Source: Haematospirillum sp. H1815 (lineage in GTDB: Bacteria; Pseudomonadota; Alphaproteobacteria; Rhodospirillales; Rhodospirillaceae). Taken from it: 64,000 nucleotides of DNA. The notes under the pieces are model-generated. The model was given only the letters and a program-made list of their open reading frames with translations. It did no database searches and had not been told where the DNA came from. Shown piece after piece: positions 57,251-64,000 of this stretch (its first letter is position 1; every line of letters starts with the position of its first letter). Location of the stretch: contig NZ_JAAVTA010000003.1 in assembly GCF_012102705.1 (NCBI RefSeq), positions 143,501 through 207,500 on the forward strand, in the 5' to 3' direction. A program made the translations under genes and the position numbers.

Positions 57251-57849
57251 GGATCCACAATCCCATGCTGACGCAAAACATCCAGGACTGGCAAAAGGGG
57301 AAGGCCAAGGATCGTGAACCAGTTCCCCTCCATCTGTTCAAAAAGATGAATGCCCAAAGCTTCCACCTGATAAGATCCAACAGATGAAAAGATCTTATCT
57401 CCAGCTTTATCCAGGTACTTTTCAACGTATTTTTCACAGATCGAACGCATTGTCATAAAAGAATTATCTGCAGATTTCCACAGAACACGCTTATTCATGC
57501 ACAAGGCGACACCGGATACCAGGCGATGCCTCTTTCCGGAAAGCATCATCAACTGCTTTTTTGCCTGTCCATAATCACCGGGTTTGTCAAACCATATCCC
57601 GTCACACTCCAGAATTTGGTCTGCCCCCAAGACAAGGGTTTCCGGATAACGCTCTGACACCTGAAGCGCCTTGGTACAGGCCAGTTCCATCGCGGTCTGC
57701 TCCACCGTCAAGCCATCGTTACGGCAGGACTGTTTCAGGGCGCCTTCATCAACATTTGGAATATCGACATGGAACGGTATACCGGCATCACTGAGGATAC
57801 GGCGACGGATCATACTGCCAGAGGCAAGGACAAGACCGGGTTGGGACAC
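57247..57849 (-). CDS. maf: Maf-family nucleotide pyrophosphatase
   Basis: A 200-residue Maf protein with LVLASGSMIRRRILSDAGIPF, LVLGADQILECDG and the KYLDKAGDKIFSSVGSYQVEALG region. Family members hydrolyse modified or canonical NTPs such as dTTP/UTP. It follows ppsR by 17 bp and overlaps aroE. Confidence 0.94.
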   Translation of the reverse strand: MSQPGLVLASGSMIRRRILSDAGIPFHVDIPNVDEGALKQSCRNDGLTVEQTAMELACTKALQVSERYPETLVLGADQILECDGIWFDKPGDYGQAKKQLMMLSGKRHRLVSGVALCMNKRVLWKSADNSFMTMRSICEKYVEKYLDKAGDKIFSSVGSYQVEALGIHLFEQMEGNWFTILGLPLLPVLDVLRQHGIVDP

Positions 57850-57866
57850 TGTTTCCGTAGCTCCTG

Positions 57867-58694
57867 TTACACACTGCCCCGTTTCTGTGCATAAAGCTGC
57901 ATAACCGTGGCGGCTGCTTCTTCTATCGATTTGCGGGTCATATCAATAACCGGAATGGCGTGCCGGGTAAAAAGCCTTCTGGCCTGAATCATTTCGTCCC
58001 GAACCCGATCCTCGTCGGCATAATCCACAGAACCGATATCTCCCCCCATCATTTTCAGCCGATGACGCCGTATATCGGCGAGAACAGAAGGATCCCGGGT
58101 CAAGCCCACAATCAGTGGCCCAGGGATTGAAAACAGATCAGATGGCAGGATAACACCCGGAACAACAGGAATGTTGGCCGCTTTCAGGCCACGGTTGGCG
58201 AGATACATACACATCGGTGTCTTGGATGTTCTTGAAACCCCGAACACAATGACATCTGCCTCGGAAAGACCTTCCAGCAACTGACCGTCATCATGATCAA
58301 TTGTAAACTGGATAGCATCCATACGGCGCAGATAATGGGCATCAACAACATGCTGTCGCCCAGGTTTGCCATGGACCGGACTTCCCAGATACACGGACAG
58401 GGCATTCAGAACCGGGTCCAGAACCGGTATACACGGAACATCCAGGCTCATGAATTCGTGCTCCAGGGATGCGCGGATATCAGGGTCAACAACCGTATAC
58501 AAAACTGGCCCTGGATCGTCTCTGATTCCCTGTATCAACCGACAGGTCTGCCCTGATGTACGTATCAGGAACCAATCGTGCTGGCGCAGGGCAAGGTGTT
58601 CAAACTGGGCCAGACAGGCACGGGCAATACCGGAAATGGTTTCTCCGCTGGAATCAGATACCAGATGGATTGACAGGACCCGTATATCCACCAT
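57867..58694 (-). CDS. Pyruvate phosphate dikinase regulatory protein (DUF299)
   Basis: A 275-residue bifunctional serine/threonine kinase/phosphorylase of the DUF299 family, which controls PpdK or PpsA. HLVSDSSGETISGIARACLAQF is the N-terminal signature, VIVFGVSRTSKTPMCMYLANRG is the P-loop and GLTRDPSVLADIRRHRL follows. ATG 58694 matches the family start. In Caulobacter the homologue (RP001) flanks the replication origin; here too it faces hemE across a gap with DnaA boxes. Confidence 0.94.
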   Translation of the reverse strand: MVDIRVLSIHLVSDSSGETISGIARACLAQFEHLALRQHDWFLIRTSGQTCRLIQGIRDDPGPVLYTVVDPDIRASLEHEFMSLDVPCIPVLDPVLNALSVYLGSPVHGKPGRQHVVDAHYLRRMDAIQFTIDHDDGQLLEGLSEADVIVFGVSRTSKTPMCMYLANRGLKAANIPVVPGVILPSDLFSIPGPLIVGLTRDPSVLADIRRHRLKMMGGDIGSVDYADEDRVRDEMIQARRLFTRHAIPVIDMTRKSIEEAAATVMQLYAQKRGSV

Positions 58695-59121
58695 CACCAC
58701 ATTGTCCCTCTTGTCCACAAGATAACCCAAACGCCGTTGATAACAGGGGATAAGAGCCCACTTTTAAAAACAGGCTATTTTTCATACCTGTTTTCCCCGA
58801 TTTCAGTCACCGGATAATCCCCTTGTCCATAAAGATCAGATACGGAATGTGAAGACCGTGTACAATTTGCCACAACGGATGAAACCCACATCATCAACAG
58901 CCTGTGACAAAAAGATCGACTCTTGTTACATAGGGGCATGACGTCATACTTTCCCCTGTTTTTCCACGTGGATCTACGACGACATGATTATCCACCATGA
59001 TAGTGTGGACAAGATCATGAACAACGGTAATCCCCTTTATTCACAGGGATCAACAAGTCACTACATTTCCTTTAACAAGAAACTTTTATATTTAGATGGA
59101 AAACAAGGAAAAGGATTGACC
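58695..59121. other. oriC: Putative chromosomal replication origin (oriC)
   Basis: A 427-bp gene-free region between ppsR-type gene and hemE, the site of oriC in Caulobacter. DnaA-box-like 9-mers: TTGTCCACA (58711-58719), TTGTCCATA (58823-58831), TTATCCACC (58988-58996), TTGTCCACA on the minus strand (59004-59012) and TTATTCACA (59037-59045, exact TTATNCACA). An AT-rich stretch lies at 59068-59100. The parABS system is 8-25 kb away and the base bias of the + strand changes here by eye. An open frame upstream of hemE runs through it but is probably not translated. Confidence 0.78.
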
Positions 59122-60174
59122 GTGCCACCTGTTACAAAGCCCTTGCTGAAAGCTCTTGCAGGACAGAAAACAGAAGAAATTCCCCTGTGGCTGATGCGTC
59201 AGGCTGGACGCTATCTACCGGAATATAGGGAAACACGGGCAAAGGCAGGCAACTTCCTTTCACTGTGCTATACGCCAGATTTGGCAACAGAGGTCACACT
59301 CCAACCCATAAACCGCTATCAAATGGATGCGGCGATCCTGTTTTCAGATATTCTGGTTATTCCTGATGCGCTTGGGCAGAACGTATCCTTCCGCGAAGGG
59401 GAGGGACCATGTTTACCACCTCTGGAAGGACCACAGTCCCTTGATACCCTGGATCCCGACAAAATTCGTTCTCACCTTGATCCGGTGTTCAGGACGGTAT
59501 CCAGTCTTGCTTCACGGCTTCCACAGAACACAACCCTGATCGGTTTTTGTGGGGCACCGTGGACTATTGCGACCTACATGATAGAGGGGAAATCCTCAAA
59601 GGATTTCTCTAGAACAAAAGCCTGGGCGTATTCAAAACCAAAAGACTTCGCGCGATTGATAACCCTTCTGGAGGACGCATCGGTTGACTACCTTTGTGGG
59701 CAGATAGAAGCCGGTGCTGAAGCGCTGCAAATTTTTGACAGTTGGGCGGGGGTGCTGCCCGAAAAAGAATTTTACCGATGGGCTTTGGAACCTGTGCAAC
59801 GCATTGTCAGTGCGGTAAAGGATCGTCACCCCCATATCCCGATCATAGGATTTCCGCGCGGAGCTGGCCTTCTGTACGAGCGGTTCGTCCGCGAGAGTGG
59901 CTGTAACGCAGTGAGTCTGGATACCACAGTACCCTTGGAATGGGCTGCCCGGACACTGCAGCCACACATGACGGTACAAGGAAATCTGGATCCGGTTGCT
60001 CTTTTGGCAGGGGGGGAGTACCTTGACCAAGCCGTTGATGCCATTCTTGATTCCCTTGGGCGTGGTCCCTTTGTCTTCAATCTGGGGCACGGCATTTTAC
60101 CTGCAACGCCACCGGAAAACGTAAGTCATCTTGTCGAGCGTGTCCGTGCTTTTGCCCCCGGGAGAGTATCGTGA
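59122..60174 (+). CDS. hemE: Uroporphyrinogen decarboxylase
   Basis: A 350-residue HemE. LMRQAGRYLPEYRETRAKAGNFLSLCYTPDLATEVTLQPI is the highly conserved N-terminal active-site region; GFCGAPWTIATYMIEG and FNLGHGILPATPPENV are also diagnostic. The start is GTG 59122 with AAGGA 6 nt upstream. Starts an operon hemE-hemH-hemJ, with overlapping stops and starts. Confidence 0.97.
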   Translation: MPPVTKPLLKALAGQKTEEIPLWLMRQAGRYLPEYRETRAKAGNFLSLCYTPDLATEVTLQPINRYQMDAAILFSDILVIPDALGQNVSFREGEGPCLPPLEGPQSLDTLDPDKIRSHLDPVFRTVSSLASRLPQNTTLIGFCGAPWTIATYMIEGKSSKDFSRTKAWAYSKPKDFARLITLLEDASVDYLCGQIEAGAEALQIFDSWAGVLPEKEFYRWALEPVQRIVSAVKDRHPHIPIIGFPRGAGLLYERFVRESGCNAVSLDTTVPLEWAARTLQPHMTVQGNLDPVALLAGGEYLDQAVDAILDSLGRGPFVFNLGHGILPATPPENVSHLVERVRAFAPGRVS

Positions 60175-61265
60175 AAAGGTTGGCTGTTGTCGTCTTCAAT
60201 CTGGGTGGACCAGATCATCCAGAAGCTGTAAAGCCCTTTTTGTTCAACCTGTTCAATGATCCGGCGATTATTGGTGCACCAAAGCTTGTGCGGTGGCTTC
60301 TGGCAAAGTTTATTTCCTCGCGGAGAGCACCGGTTGCCCGTGAAATTTACGAGCATCTGGGAGGAAAATCCCCACTGCTTGAACAAACCAGAAATCAGGC
60401 CAATGCTCTTGAAGGGGCATTGGCTGATATGGCCGATACGGTAAAAGTCTTTGTTGCCATGCGCTATTGGCATCCGATGACGGCTGAAACAGTGTGCGCT
60501 GTTAAAGACTTTGCACCAGACCAGATTGTTCTTCTTCCCCTTTATCCGCAATATTCATCAACGACATCAGGATCCTCACTCAAGCTTTGGACAGAAGAAG
60601 CCTTGAAGCAGGAGCTTGATGTGCCAACGTCCACATTGTGCTGTTATCCCGATGAAGCTGGCTTGATCGATGCCTTGGCTCTGAAAATTCGTGACACCCT
60701 GTCGCAACTTTCTACAAATGTACGCGTTCTTTTTTCGGCCCACGGATTGCCAAAAAAAGTCATTGCAGCGGGAGATCCTTACCAAGATCAGGTGGAGCAG
60801 ACCTGTCATGCGCTGGTCGAGTGTCTTGGGCTTCTGGGGGTGGATACTGCAAACCTGGACTGGACGATCTGCTATCAAAGCCGTGTTGGTCCCCTGGAAT
60901 GGATTGGCCCGTCAACGGATAATGAAATTATTCGGGCCGGAAGGGACGGGGTTGCGGTTGTGATGGTGCCGGTTGCTTTTGTGTCCGAACATTCCGAGAC
61001 CTTGGTGGAACTGGACATCGAATATGGGGCCCTTGCCCGTGAAAGCGGCGTGCCGTCCTATGACAGGATTATGACGGTCCAGTGTAATCCGCGTTTTATC
61101 AGTGGGTTAGCTGACCAGGTCCGAAAAACGCTCTTGATCCCCGGTCAGCTTCGTTCCTGCCATGACCGGAAATTGTGCCGCGATGATAAAATCCGGTGCC
61201 CCCATGCATCGGATCGTATGACAAAGGATAAAGCGGATGTTTGCATTGATGCCTGTGGGGTCTGA
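60171..61265 (+). CDS. hemH: Ferrochelatase with Cys-rich C-terminal end
   Basis: A 364-residue HemH. NLGGPDHPEAVKPFLFNLFND, LPLYPQYSSTTSGSS, LFSAHGLPKKVI (active-site His) and VPVAFVSEHSETLVELDIEY are present. The start is GTG 60171, overlapping the hemE stop as GTGA. After about residue 320 there are six Cys (SCHDRKLC, IRCPH, VCIDACG), compatible with a [2Fe-2S] cluster such as described in some alphaproteobacterial ferrochelatases. The last 29 bp overlap hemJ. Confidence 0.94.
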   Translation: MKRLAVVVFNLGGPDHPEAVKPFLFNLFNDPAIIGAPKLVRWLLAKFISSRRAPVAREIYEHLGGKSPLLEQTRNQANALEGALADMADTVKVFVAMRYWHPMTAETVCAVKDFAPDQIVLLPLYPQYSSTTSGSSLKLWTEEALKQELDVPTSTLCCYPDEAGLIDALALKIRDTLSQLSTNVRVLFSAHGLPKKVIAAGDPYQDQVEQTCHALVECLGLLGVDTANLDWTICYQSRVGPLEWIGPSTDNEIIRAGRDGVAVVMVPVAFVSEHSETLVELDIEYGALARESGVPSYDRIMTVQCNPRFISGLADQVRKTLLIPGQLRSCHDRKLCRDDKIRCPHASDRMTKDKADVCIDACGV

Positions 61266-61689
61266 CCCATACCTGTGGATCAAGGCCCTGCATGTGACCG
61301 CGGTTATCACCTGGATGGCCGGCTTGTTCTATCTGCCACGACTTTATGTTTATCACGCTGCAGAAGGGGAAGGGAATTCAGCGCTTTCTGAAACCTTCAA
61401 GGTCATGGAACGCCGTTTGTTGCGGGCAATCATGAATCCTTCAATGGTGATTGTATTCTCAACCGGCCTTCTTTTGGCTCCGGACTGGCTGAAAGGGCAG
61501 GGGTGGTTGCATGCGAAGATTGTCCTGGCCCTTGGCATGGCGGTTTGCCACGCTTTTTATGCCCGTTGGCGCAGGGATTTCGAAGCCGGGCAGAATATGC
61601 GTTCCCATCGTTTTTACCGCATTGCCAACGAGGTTCCGACGCTTCTTCTTCTGGGAATTATTATTCTGGTTATTATCAAACCGTTCTGA
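61237..61689 (+). CDS. hemJ: Protoporphyrinogen oxidase HemJ
   Basis: A 150-residue membrane protein of the UPF0093/HemJ family: LWIKALHVTAVITWMAGLFYLPRLYVYHAA carries the conserved His and Arg, MERRLLRAIMNPSMV follows, and four to five helices are visible. It oxidises protoporphyrinogen IX. ATG 61237 overlaps hemH; adjacent to hemE-hemH it completes the late heme branch. Confidence 0.95.
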   Translation: MFALMPVGSDPYLWIKALHVTAVITWMAGLFYLPRLYVYHAAEGEGNSALSETFKVMERRLLRAIMNPSMVIVFSTGLLLAPDWLKGQGWLHAKIVLALGMAVCHAFYARWRRDFEAGQNMRSHRFYRIANEVPTLLLLGIIILVIIKPF

Positions 61690-61983
61690 AACGTTGCGCC
61701 GTATACGGAAAACGTTGACATGGGACTCAGTTCATTTTAACGGTACCGGTATGGAAGTCACGGCCATGCATTTGGTCCGGGCTTCTTCCCTCCCTTATCC
61801 GCTGCCTTTTCCAGACACGTTTCTGTCCTTGTTCCCCAAGATTGGTTCATGCCGTTCAGAGCAAGGGATTTGTATCCAGTGCAGAAAAGGTCCAGGCGGC
61901 TTCTCCATCGTCTCCGACCGTGCCCCCTGATCGTTCAGAACAGGCGAAGACCGGAACCGGGGCATACTGACTGGTAGACCTGT
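61690..61983 (+). other. Intergenic region and probable leader of rho
   Basis: 294 bp without a gene. TTGACA at 61715-61720 could be a -35 box with an AT-rich -10 region (about 61735-61742). If so the rho transcript has a leader of about 240 nt; rho leaders are known to mediate autoregulation. No hairpin stands out. Confidence 0.4.
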
Positions 61984-63240
61984 ATGCATCTGAAGGACCT
62001 GAAAAAGAAAACACCGGCCGATCTTCTGAAACTGGCCGAAGAACTTGATGTTGAGAATGCCAGCAGTCTGCGGAAACAGGATATCCTGTTTGGTATCCTG
62101 AAGTCGCTTGCCGGACGTGGTACGGCGATTTATGGAACCGGTGTCCTGGAAGTTCTGCAGGATGGTTTCGGGTTCCTGCGTTCTCCGGAGGCCAATTATC
62201 TTCCAGGTCCGGATGATATTTACGTCAGTCCGACCCAGGTTCGTCACTTTGGCCTGAGGACTGGTGACACGGTTGAAGGCCAGATCCGTGCCCCCAATAA
62301 CGGGGAGCGGTATTTTGCTTTGTTGCGTATCGACACGATCAATTTCGAGGATCCGGAATCGGTCCGTCATCGCATTAACTTTGATAACCTGACGCCTCTG
62401 TATCCTGCGCGGAAGGTCAAGCTGGAAATGCATGATCCGACCAACCGGAATATGATGCCCCGTGTTATTGAAATGGTATCGCCGCTTGGTTTCGGGCAAC
62501 GTGGCCTGATTGTCGCGCCACCGCGAACCGGTAAAACGGTGATGTTGCAGAACATTGCGACTTCAATTGCCGCCAATCATCCCGATGCCTATCTGATTGT
62601 TCTTCTGATCGACGAACGCCCGGAAGAAGTGACCGACATGGCCCGCAGTGTCCGGGGGGAGGTTATTTCCTCAACATTCGATGAACCGGCCAACCGCCAT
62701 GTTCAGGTTGCGGAAATGGTGATTGAGAAAGCCAAGCGGCTGGTTGAGCACAAACGTGATGTGATTATTCTCCTTGATTCCATCACCCGTCTTGCCCGGG
62801 CCTACAACACAGTTGTTCCATCTTCAGGGAAAGTTCTGACCGGTGGCGTTGACGCCAATGCCCTGCAAAGGCCCAAGCGCTTTTTCGGTGCAGCCCGCAA
62901 TATCGAAGAAGGCGGGTCCCTGACCATTATTGCAACGGCTCTGATCGATACGGGTTCCCGTATGGATGAAGTGATCTTCGAAGAGTTCAAGGGAACCGGT
63001 AACTCCGAACTGATCCTGGACCGTAAACTTGCCGACAGGCGGACATTCCCGGCAATTGACATCAATCGTTCCGGTACCCGCAAGGAAGAGCTTTTGGTTG
63101 ATCGCCAGACTTTACAGAAAATGTGGGTTCTGCGCCGTATTCTCAACCCGCTGGGTACGCAAGATGGTATGGACTTCCTTCTTGGGAAGTTGAAAGAAAC
63201 GAAAGATAACAATGACTTCTTTGAAGCCATGAACAACTGA
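61984..63240 (+). CDS. rho: Transcription termination factor Rho
   Basis: A 418-residue Rho. N-terminal [22 protein letters not shown]-binding [35 protein letters not shown], Walker [17 protein letters not shown], Walker [14 protein letters not shown] and the C-terminal secondary RNA site [26 protein letters not shown]. Near oriC in many alphaproteobacteria. Followed by a strong terminator. Confidence 0.98.
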   Translation: MHLKDLKKKTPADLLKLAEELDVENASSLRKQDILFGILKSLAGRGTAIYGTGVLEVLQDGFGFLRSPEANYLPGPDDIYVSPTQVRHFGLRTGDTVEGQIRAPNNGERYFALLRIDTINFEDPESVRHRINFDNLTPLYPARKVKLEMHDPTNRNMMPRVIEMVSPLGFGQRGLIVAPPRTGKTVMLQNIATSIAANHPDAYLIVLLIDERPEEVTDMARSVRGEVISSTFDEPANRHVQVAEMVIEKAKRLVEHKRDVIILLDSITRLARAYNTVVPSSGKVLTGGVDANALQRPKRFFGAARNIEEGGSLTIIATALIDTGSRMDEVIFEEFKGTGNSELILDRKLADRRTFPAIDINRSGTRKEELLVDRQTLQKMWVLRRILNPLGTQDGMDFLLGKLKETKDNNDFFEAMNN

Positions 63241-63265
63241 TTGTGCTTGCGTGTCTTGAGAAAGG

Positions 63266-63293
63266 AAAAGGAGGGGCTATCCCCTCCTTTTTT
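63266..63293. terminator. Terminator between rho and arsC-type gene
   Basis: AAAAGGAGGGG / CCCCTCCTTTT is an 11-bp stem with a 4-nt loop followed by TT. It overlaps the stop codon of the convergent gene and, read on the minus strand, is followed by TTTCC, so it can work for both. Confidence 0.9.
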
Positions 63294-63639
63294 ATGCCGT
63301 AAAAAGTTCCAGAACATTCTCTGGCGGCCTGCCAAGACATGCCTTTTCCCTATGTATGACAACAGGTCGTTCAATCACCCTAGGGTGAGCACACATAAAC
63401 GCAATGAGCTCATTGTCTGACAATGTTTCCAGAGGCATTCCCTCTTCACGCGCTTCTTTCTGTCGCACCAGCTCTATGGCTCTCATACCAAGTTTTGAGA
63501 GGACAGATTTCAGGACATCAGGTGTTGGGGGTGTTTGCAGGTACAGGACCACATCAGGTTCTAACCCTTTGCTTTGCAAAAGGGAGAGCGCCTGGCGTGA
63601 TTTTGAGCAGTGTGGATTATGCCAAAGGGTAAAGGTCAT
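63292..63639 (-). CDS. ArsC-family (glutaredoxin-dependent) reductase
   Basis: A 115-residue ArsC/Spx-fold protein. LWHNPHCSKSRQALSLL has the nucleophile Cys and HPRVIERPVVI is the conserved arsenate-reductase end. The arsenate reductase function is the usual annotation, but no ars genes are near. It lies 15 bp after nagA on the same strand. Confidence 0.9.
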   Translation of the reverse strand: MTFTLWHNPHCSKSRQALSLLQSKGLEPDVVLYLQTPPTPDVLKSVLSKLGMRAIELVRQKEAREEGMPLETLSDNELIAFMCAHPRVIERPVVIHREKACLGRPPENVLELFTA

Positions 63640-63654
63640 AAACGTTCTTTCAGC

Positions 63655-64000
63655 TTACAGAGAGGTACTGACACCGTGCACCCACGTTGCCAATATATCC
63701 ATATCTTGACTTAGCAGGGCAAGGTTGGCGCTCATTCCCTTTTTTATCCGTCCCATGCTCTGATCCAGTCCCAGAAACTGGCATGGATACAGAGAGGCCA
63801 TACGCCAGGCTTCTTCCCGTTGTATGTCTGTCATCGAAAGAAGCCATTTAAGTCCATGGAGAATAGAGATATCGGAGCCGGCAAGCGTTCCATTCTCTGT
63901 TTCCAGCCGTCCATTCCGTCGGAACACAGGCGTTCCATACAGTGAAAATGCATTGTCTCCGGTTCCCAACAGGGGCATAGAATCGCTGACAAGGAAAGGT
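63655..64000 (-). CDS. nagA: N-acetylglucosamine-6-phosphate deacetylase, C-terminal part
   Basis: The frame is open to the window edge, so about 115 C-terminal residues are seen. PFLVSDSMPLLG contains the metal-coordinating Asp region, NGTLAGSDISILHGLKWLL, EAWRMASLYPCQFLGLD and GRIKKGMSANLALLSQDMDILATWVHG match the end of NagA amidohydrolases. It deacetylates GlcNAc-6-P in amino-sugar recycling. Confidence 0.85.
   Translation of the reverse strand, partial: PFLVSDSMPLLGTGDNAFSLYGTPVFRRNGRLETENGTLAGSDISILHGLKWLLSMTDIQREEAWRMASLYPCQFLGLDQSMGRIKKGMSANLALLSQDMDILATWVHGVSTSL

Noticed and set aside
58970..58976. TCCACGTGGA near hemE as a sixth parS
   Set aside because: Only the CACGTG centre matches; the flanking TTT/AAA of parS is missing.
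58984..59121. N-terminal extension of hemE from ATG 58984
   Set aside because: The 46 extra codons run through DnaA-box-like DNA, are not family sequence, and GTG 59122 has a good ribosome binding site.

Overview
This is an origin-proximal piece of an alphaproteobacterial chromosome. The protein families and gene neighbourhoods (oriC next to hemE, parABS beside mnmEG-rsmG, DUF3576-leuS-lptE-holA, dapF-mtaB-ftsY, maf-aroE-coaE-dnaQ, secB/fxsA/timA/mltA) fit the Rhodospirillales best. The genus is not certain; a low-to-mid GC Rhodospirillaceae-type spirillum is my best guess. No rRNA, tRNA, CRISPR array or insertion sequence was recognised.

Left part, 1-32.5 kb: the end of a serine protease; a minus-strand envelope operon (lptG, an ArnT/GT39-type glycosyltransferase, a PAP2 phosphatase); a cobalamin adenosyltransferase; the electron-transfer flavoprotein genes etfBA with a 3-hydroxyacyl-CoA dehydrogenase; and a quorum-sensing island (two paralogous LuxR regulators and one LuxI-type synthase). 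A PraR-like XRE regulator and a second glycosyltransferase-PAP2 cassette follow, then a lactate dehydrogenase, a low-molecular-weight phosphatase with a methyltransferase, and the housekeeping blocks ftsY-mtaB-dapF, carD, fdxA and leuS-lptE-holA. Two tandem paralogous porins share promoter and 5' leader architecture. A ThiE-like protein, a YggS-type PLP protein, grpE and hrcA close this part.

Middle part, 32.7-50.3 kb: small conserved genes (a membrane protein, Smr), the minus-strand run timA-mltA-rph-rdgB-hemW, fxsA, secB, ogt, mnmE, mnmG, rsmG, parA and parB. Five 16-bp parS-type palindromes are spread over about 16 kb here. Three sit in convergent 3' junctions, one precedes rsmG and one is inside the rsmG coding sequence. 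This is the chromosome partition centromere.

Right part, 50-64 kb: purH, a second PraR-like regulator, hslVU, the coupled minus-strand run ppsR-maf-aroE-coaE-dnaQ, then a 427-bp gap with DnaA boxes between ppsR and hemE (putative oriC), followed by hemE-hemH-hemJ, rho, an ArsC-family protein and the end of nagA. By eye the + strand becomes more G/T rich to the right of this gap, as expected at a replication origin.

The window is mostly conserved core genome. The least explained parts are the twin glycosyltransferase-PAP2 cassettes, the proline-rich and TPR-like hypothetical proteins at 14307-15071 and 48821-50224, structured intergenic DNA at about 9.9-10.0 kb, and the unusual placement and extension of parS palindromes. 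I found no clear novel defence or biosynthetic system.
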